DNA of 33,336 nt from CAZQSL01 sp964595945. Lineage in GTDB: Bacteria; UBP15; UBA6099; JAJRTR01. Positions 31,401 to 33,336 of the stretch are shown here, piece by piece; the first letter of the stretch is position 1, and each line of letters opens with the position of its first letter. The notes under the pieces are model-generated. The model saw only the letters and a program-made list of their open reading frames with translations. It made no database searches and was not told the DNA's origin. The stretch spans positions 1 to 33,336 of the forward strand of contig CAZQSL010000025.1 of NCBI GenBank assembly GCA_964595945.1, written 5' to 3'. A program made the position numbers and the translations under genes.

Positions 31401-33336
31401 GGTGCCATCGAGAGTGAGCGCGTTTCCGGTTTCCGATTCGAGAGCGTTGTTGCCACCGTTTACCCGTATCTGGAAATCGAGCGCGTCACCTGCCGGGCCG
31501 TCCCACGCGGGGCTCGCCTGCGGGCCTGCCACAGAGGCATTGATCGAGGCGCCATCGACTGCCTGCACATAGCCGGGTTCGAATATCCTGATGTATTTCG
31601 CGCCTGCCGAGCCTGGGGCGATGTACCACGAACTGTCCCCGGAATTCCACGTCATTGCCGTGACCTGCTCCGCCCCGGGGCCACCGCATGCCGCGACGGT
31701 GCACACTTCGACAATTTCATTTCCATCCATGGTGAGTTGTGTGCCAAGCTCATTTTCGAAAATATCGGCGCCGCCGGTCACCTTGATCTGGTGGACAAGT
31801 CCTTGTGCCGTATTGACAGTGCCGGTGGCCACTGTCGCGAGTGGGCTGGAGTTGCCAAGTGTGATCACTGTCTGCGTGCCGGTCGCGGGCTGGAAGGCAA
31901 TGCCAAAACCCGCGTTGGTATTGGAGCCGTTGATGTAACCTGCTTCGTTGACCGAAAGAGTGCTGCTTACGGTAGATGCCCAGTAAGCCGCGTTGGCGTC
32001 AGAATAAGTCGGAGCTCCACCATTGAAATTGATTGTATCAATTGAGGATATGCTGATCGCCGTCCCGAGTTCGTCGGCGACATTGACACGTAGCGGATAC
32101 TGCAGGGGATCGCTGTCAGTGACAATCCATTTCGGAGTCTGGGCGACAGTGTCGCTTGCGTTGACGGTAATGCTTGACGAGTCGAACGTATCGATGTAGT
32201 CAGGCTTTTCGAGCTTCACCCATTTCTGACCTGACGTGGCAGGAGAAAAGTAAAGGTAAGTGCCATCCCAGACCGGGCCGAAGATTGTGGGTTCGAGAGC
32301 CGAATGAGCGGCGTCTGTATACACCTTGATATTTTCCGTGCCCGCGAGCGCGAGCCCCTGCCCGGTTTCTGTCTCGATATATCCTGCGCCGCCGGCGAGT
32401 TTGATGGGATACTTCAACCCGTCATCCGCCGCCTGTGTCCACGCGGGACTGACGCGTGCGGTCACTGTCGCGGTGATCGCGCCTGAATCGATCTGATCGA
32501 GAAATCCATTGTAGGAAAGTTTGACATGTTTTTCGCCTGTACTCGCGGGAGCGAAATACCAGTAGCCTCCGCTGTATGTAGTCGCGATAGGTGATTCTGC
32601 GTTAGCGCAGTCCGAGTCTGTGCAAATTGTGAGGACTTCACCGACACCATCGAAAGTAAGCGCCGCGCCAGTCTGCGTTTCGAGCACCCCCGCGCCGCCG
32701 CCGGCCCTGATCTGGAACTGGATGCCGTCTGCTCCCGGACCATTCCATGCGGGGCTGACAGGCGCTGCCGTCGCTGAAATGTTGACCGATGACGCGTCTG
32801 TCATCTGCACGTAGCCAGGCTCGCGGATACGGATGTAGCGCGCTCCCGTAGACGGCGGAGCGACAAACCATGCGGAATTGGTCGCGTTCCAGACAGTTTC
32901 TATCGGCGTATTCTTGACGGTACACGCCGCTGTAGTGCAGATGTCGAAATCCTCGTTGCCGTCCATAGTCAAATTGACGCCAAGTTCATTTTCATAGCGC
33001 CCGGTACCGCCGCCATATATCTTGAGCTGATACTGGAGCCCCATGGCTAAATTGGTTGCGCCAATGGTGATCGGTGTAGTTTTGGCAGTGTTTACACCCA
33101 GCGAAATGATTGTCTGCGTGCTGGTCGCGGGTGTGAATGATGTGGAATAACCCGTGTTTGTGTTTGCATTGTTTCTGAAGCCGGTGCGATTGAGTACGAG
33201 CGTGCCGGCCGTCCCTGTCGCCCAGTATACGGACGTCGAGGTCGTAGCGGATGGCACTATGCCGCTGAAGGTCATGGCGCTCATGAGCGTGGGATCGACG
33301 GTGGCGCCGAGTTCCGTAGCGAGATCGACCCTGAGC
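22497..33336 (-). CDS. Giant exported super-repeat protein with FlgD-like C-terminus, 5'-truncated by window edge
   Basis: At least 3612 residues. The frame stays open to the right edge, and the residues before the first in-window ATG (33284) align with internal repeats (LRVDLATELG), so the true start and probably more repeats lie outside. From the edge to about 25920 the protein is an array of ~415-residue super-repeats. Then come a divergent half-unit (to ~25620), a segment with VVRVSDQYDNPLRNVTV, several Ig-like domains (about 25000-23150; the last, around 23320-23440, is invasin/Big_1-like with ITADGTTQAAVSVTVMDRFG), an HYR-like domain (PPTISEIKSQ, GKYTVTLSVADYGGN), and finally a FlgD-like Ig domain (22500-22755: KVEIYNRSGALVYTT, YNYIDWMGRDISG, GNGIYIYRVSA, GKIAIFKR). 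Such C-termini resemble type IX sorting domains. It is probably an outer-surface stalk or adhesin. The PorV-like gene follows 88 bases downstream. Confidence 0.85.
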   Translation of the reverse strand, partial: LRVDLATELGATVDPTLMSAMTFSGIVPSATTSTSVYWATGTAGTLVLNRTGFRNNANTNTGYSTSFTPATSTQTIISLGVNTAKTTPITIGATNLAMGLQYQLKIYGGGTGRYENELGVNLTMDGNEDFDICTTAACTVKNTPIETVWNATNSAWFVAPPSTGARYIRIREPGYVQMTDASSVNISATAAPVSPAWNGPGADGIQFQIRAGGGAGVLETQTGAALTFDGVGEVLTICTDSDCANAESPIATTYSGGYWYFAPASTGEKHVKLSYNGFLDQIDSGAITATVTARVSPAWTQAADDGLKYPIKLAGGAGYIETETGQGLALAGTENIKVYTDAAHSALEPTIFGPVWDGTYLYFSPATSGQKWVKLEKPDYIDTFDSSSITVNASDTVAQTPKWIVTDSDPLQYPLRVNVADELGTAISISSIDTINFNGGAPTYSDANAAYWASTVSSTLSVNEAGYINGSNTNAGFGIAFQPATGTQTVITLGNSSPLATVATGTVNTAQGLVHQIKVTGGADIFENELGTQLTMDGNEIVEVCTVAACGGPGAEQVTAMTWNSGDSSWYIAPGSAGAKYIRIFEPGYVQAVDGASINASVAGPQASPAWDGPAGDALDFQIRVNGGNNALESETGNALTLDGTDENISVCNDAACGTVDTPLAIEFSGGAWYIAPAATGTKYVKMSYAGFLDQIDGASITAATGAQAIPAWDSSTGDGMKFQIKISGGAGNLESETGAALTLTGGEDMHIYNDLAGTSPGTIALGPVWDGTNFYIAPSTFSGNYWVKISRAGYVDAMDLAAVITSSSDAAPQAPKWTQVDADGMKYPLKVTFADQFGTAMNAADIATLSFNGGAPTVTDGTAAYWASTANNTLLMREDGYVNSETSNAGLSGMFQPSTAAQTIIAMGENPALVGAPTIGNTNSVIGFVHQIKVVGGANIFEDELGTQLTMDGNETVEVCTNNTCTGAGDPQTPTAILWRSADTAWYVAPNASGLKYIRVTEPGYVRRIDTAAINANPAGAVASPAWDGGTDGLQFQIRVNSGATALETETGQALTMNNSRENVTVCNDAACATPETPLAQTYSANSWYIAPATPGNKYMKISYQGFIDKIDGAAISAATAGPQVIPAWTQAGTDGLPYLIRVDAGMGALETELGTALAFTGAETFKVCTDSGCAGSDPLVVSAYFGAPSWYLAPATTGNKWIKVEKAGYVDTIDGAQIIANASGSQAVPAWTAATGDGMKYPLRVNLADELGNPITETTIDSISFNGGGPTAENTNSAYWASTAPGGLIVAEAGYVSSQNTNTGFAAFQPSTGSQTIINMGVYSALTVAPTIGSSNNARGLLYQIKVAGGADIYEDELGTQLTMDGNETVEVCNDAACAGVEAPTTRTWNATDTTWYIAPASAGGKYIRITEPGYVATIDAGQITAAVTGQASPAWNGPGGDGLDFQVKVASGLTYLEDELGNALTLDGTGENPSLCMDVACAAIDTPIKKIYSGNAWYFAPSAAALGTRYVKMTMSGFLDNIDTAGITVATAAQASPSWDNATADGLKYQIKLTDGAGKLENELGSALTFGGTGVETITVCLDATCTSTEAPASGPTWDGTAWYVAPATAGTKWLKMVKDGYVATIDAEAITTNASATTPQSPSWTLVGTDGLKYALKLIIATELGTPVTAASIDTITFAANPPTVTSSNTAYWASLDSGTLIVREAGYVNGETSNAGFASLFQPSATGQTIITMGPYPALGTAPSIATGNNAIGLQYQIKIAGGADAFEDELGTQLTMDGDEVIEVCNAVDCSGGAETPTSLFWHATSTAWYLAPATTGVPKYISITEPGYVTSIDVDGITPNTIVPQKTPAWNGPAGDGLQFQIRVNGGAGALETELGDALPISATATVTVCTNADCSTTETPLSSTTYDATSSAWYIAPASIGTKYMKIRYTGFIDTIDTASITAATDTQAIPAWTAAGTDGMMYQIRATGGAGVLETETGEALTLLGSDTVELCSSVACTATETTVINPAWDGTYWYFAPETTTPKYLKIYKPDYVDTVDTTAITPSQTALAPVEPAWTQAGGDGMKYPLRVDLADELGNAFAEADVDTITFDGGAPTSFATNTAFWATTSSGALEISETGYLDSDETNAGFAAFQPATSAQTIISLGAYTALATAPLIGSTTSARGFQYQIKVYGGAARYEDELGNALTMNGNETVEVCNDATCSIGAEIPESSSWSTANLAWYFAPATAGAKYIRITEPGYVTTIDAASINANAATQESPAWAPAGGDGLPFQIRVAGGANLETEAEELIALTGTETLTVCTDVDCAATEAPIASDYDVDSWYIAPATAGTKYMKILTAGFIQAIDAAGVAATDTAQVEPSWTVAGGDPLQYQIKITGATGTVETELGYGLALDGTEGLTVCTDYACAATETPLHGPTWRAASSTTFIAPATAGNKWIKIEKTGYLSSIDGTPLTISQTEAKSPAWTQSAGDSLKYPVTVTGIVDELGNAITMESSDTVEFFGLASCGGAASVPVAGPFYDSSSDRWYTALPAGTFYTRYRKAGFVDACDDSSIAAAAVAPAVSPAFTNADGLRFSLVVRVSDQYDNPLRNVTVTHGGTAPAYSDLGTNSNVHYFNTTAAGGLALSKTGYTPIEAITNTVTPGGGAVDQTYLDLTGNSNGDIGVIAGGSSVVRNGLFHHSNVAVTVEYASSSQGIPGLGNLTNFVFLDGAGARVTPTTFAEPDPVAQPGLYYFKVATASVSVQVKNVDLDADPYIDTLDSDVIPLTGLDADSLSSYALTLYPAIDHITMVADDGTMQVGATEAITITAFDNDGATVTIGPDATMSVTLTISGGSITPASAKDIDSTTLGSPTPADLSSISDLTVTGTLVGGTGQIVITDTVKTDSTPILVNITPARTLPQQNGSTTANLPVEATVAPAASIVVKDPADAIAGTETTVRIELQDTYGNIVPDTMYIEAQLSGSAEITSVLAPAQIDAIIASGTVRISSTNGVIEYMIRDTVAETVTIATDDLTHTYGDTSTQTVVFSPDAAAKVIYTPLPATPVTVTTPVTITARVLDTYNNLVTSSNAIFSMKANGHGVFATATVGTVTIGAGTSDVTVMASGGVVTLTLTSSKAEVVQLTLVDSAGLGLDISSTVSSIFIAGNANRLVFLTAPTTMTAGNEITFRAELQDANSNAVIPSAPVRIALDSTSTGGLFRTETQGTATSGVVIPTDRSWVEFIYYDTKAGSATITPDNTSISSTATSVTVYHSDPIQASPSEITVAKSSDNKKWRQTYTGISTPILEYTFTDANTKITADGTTQAAVSVTVMDRFGNLIQGETVTLAKTNLNAAVVPTSYVSDSSGKAYFTITSTTSGTLTLATRLTSVSSDYGRSFEVYFKENDTTPPTISEIKSQTIVDYDLIDPDGPIVIKVNIEDLGTNALGVNASSITLTVKNSVGAAISPFTITPPACTGSTCEISWTPTNPLPAGKYTVTLSVADYGGNIATETWTVVVDNATVIKEIVAGPTDGSGVFDPQTGTPMRFAFQVPQAGAIVKVEIYNRSGALVYTTAPQSFTSAGYNYIDWMGRDISGRLPGNGIYIYRVSATINGSTTSQTGKIAIFKR
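25921..33336 (-). repeat. Higher-order tandem array: six ~1.25-kb super-repeats of four subunits
   Basis: Boundaries at the conserved P-x-W motif before each KYPLRV-type segment fall near 32140, 30895, 29645, 28400, 27150 and 25920, a period of about 1245 bases; the copy at the right edge lacks its first residues. Each copy contains four related units of roughly 100 residues. A has LADELG...FNGG..PT...YWAS...FQPST..QTII. B has EDELGTQLTMDGNE...WYIAP...KYIRI.EPGYV. C has LETETG.ALTLDG...KYMK.SY.GFID. D has LE.ETG...GP.WDGT...KW.KI.K.GYVD. Unit order is preserved in all copies, so the four-unit block was amplified as a whole. Copies share clear nucleotide similarity (for example the segments near 27990, 29230, 30475 and 31720). 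Confidence 0.85.

Noticed and set aside
25921..33336. Tandem periodicity as a CRISPR-like or satellite DNA array
   Set aside because: The period is about 1245 bases, one reading frame stays open throughout and variation follows protein constraints, so it is a coding repeat.

Overview
The window looks like chromosomal DNA of an uncultured Gram-negative bacterium. GC content is moderate to high except for a more AT-rich stretch in the first 360 bases. Pointers are a PorV/PorQ-type outer-membrane barrel protein, a heptose-bisphosphate phosphatase of the LPS heptose pathway, a FlgD-like C-terminal domain on a giant exported protein, and thrombospondin-3/MopE-like calcium motifs with a 'GWNLI' C-terminal domain on a second giant protein. 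This combination occurs in deltaproteobacterial/myxococcal lineages and in several subsurface candidate phyla. I cannot fix the phylum from the sequence alone. Apart from a truncated gene at the left edge, every convincing gene is on the minus strand.

Layout, left to right. (1) 1-644: the 3' part of a HEPN-like gene on the plus strand, then a gene-poor junction holding a hairpin and what looks like the orphan C-terminus of a lost minus-strand gene. (2) 645-6448: a tight minus-strand operon, transcribed in the order multi-receiver diguanylate cyclase, coaE, gmhB, GT-C-like membrane glycosyltransferase, with a good sigma-70-like promoter upstream. (3) 6578-7402: a ferredoxin-nitroreductase fusion. 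(4) 7559-8944: a zinc-ribbon/TM/TPR protein. (5) 9298-17691: a 2797-residue secreted protein with about ten fibronectin-III-like domains, cysteine-rich and Ca-binding inserts, its own promoter and a Rho-independent terminator. (6) 17811-20649: nuoE-nuoF-nuoH, an abbreviated complex I gene set. (7) 21020-22408: a PorV/PorQ-like barrel with a long Lys/Pro/Glu-rich tail. (8) 22497-33336: at least 3600 residues of an exported protein that runs off the right edge. Its N-terminal two thirds is a tandem array of about 1.25-kb super-repeats, followed by Ig-like domains and a FlgD-like C-terminus.

The two giant genes occupy more than 19 kb of the 33 kb. The strongest candidate for an undescribed system is region 7-8: a super-repeat surface/secreted protein with a FlgD-like C-terminal domain, encoded immediately upstream of a PorV-like protein. 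It resembles a type IX secretion cargo/shuttle pair, but export by such a route is inference; no core T9SS gene is visible here. No rRNA, tRNA, CRISPR array or intact insertion sequence was seen.
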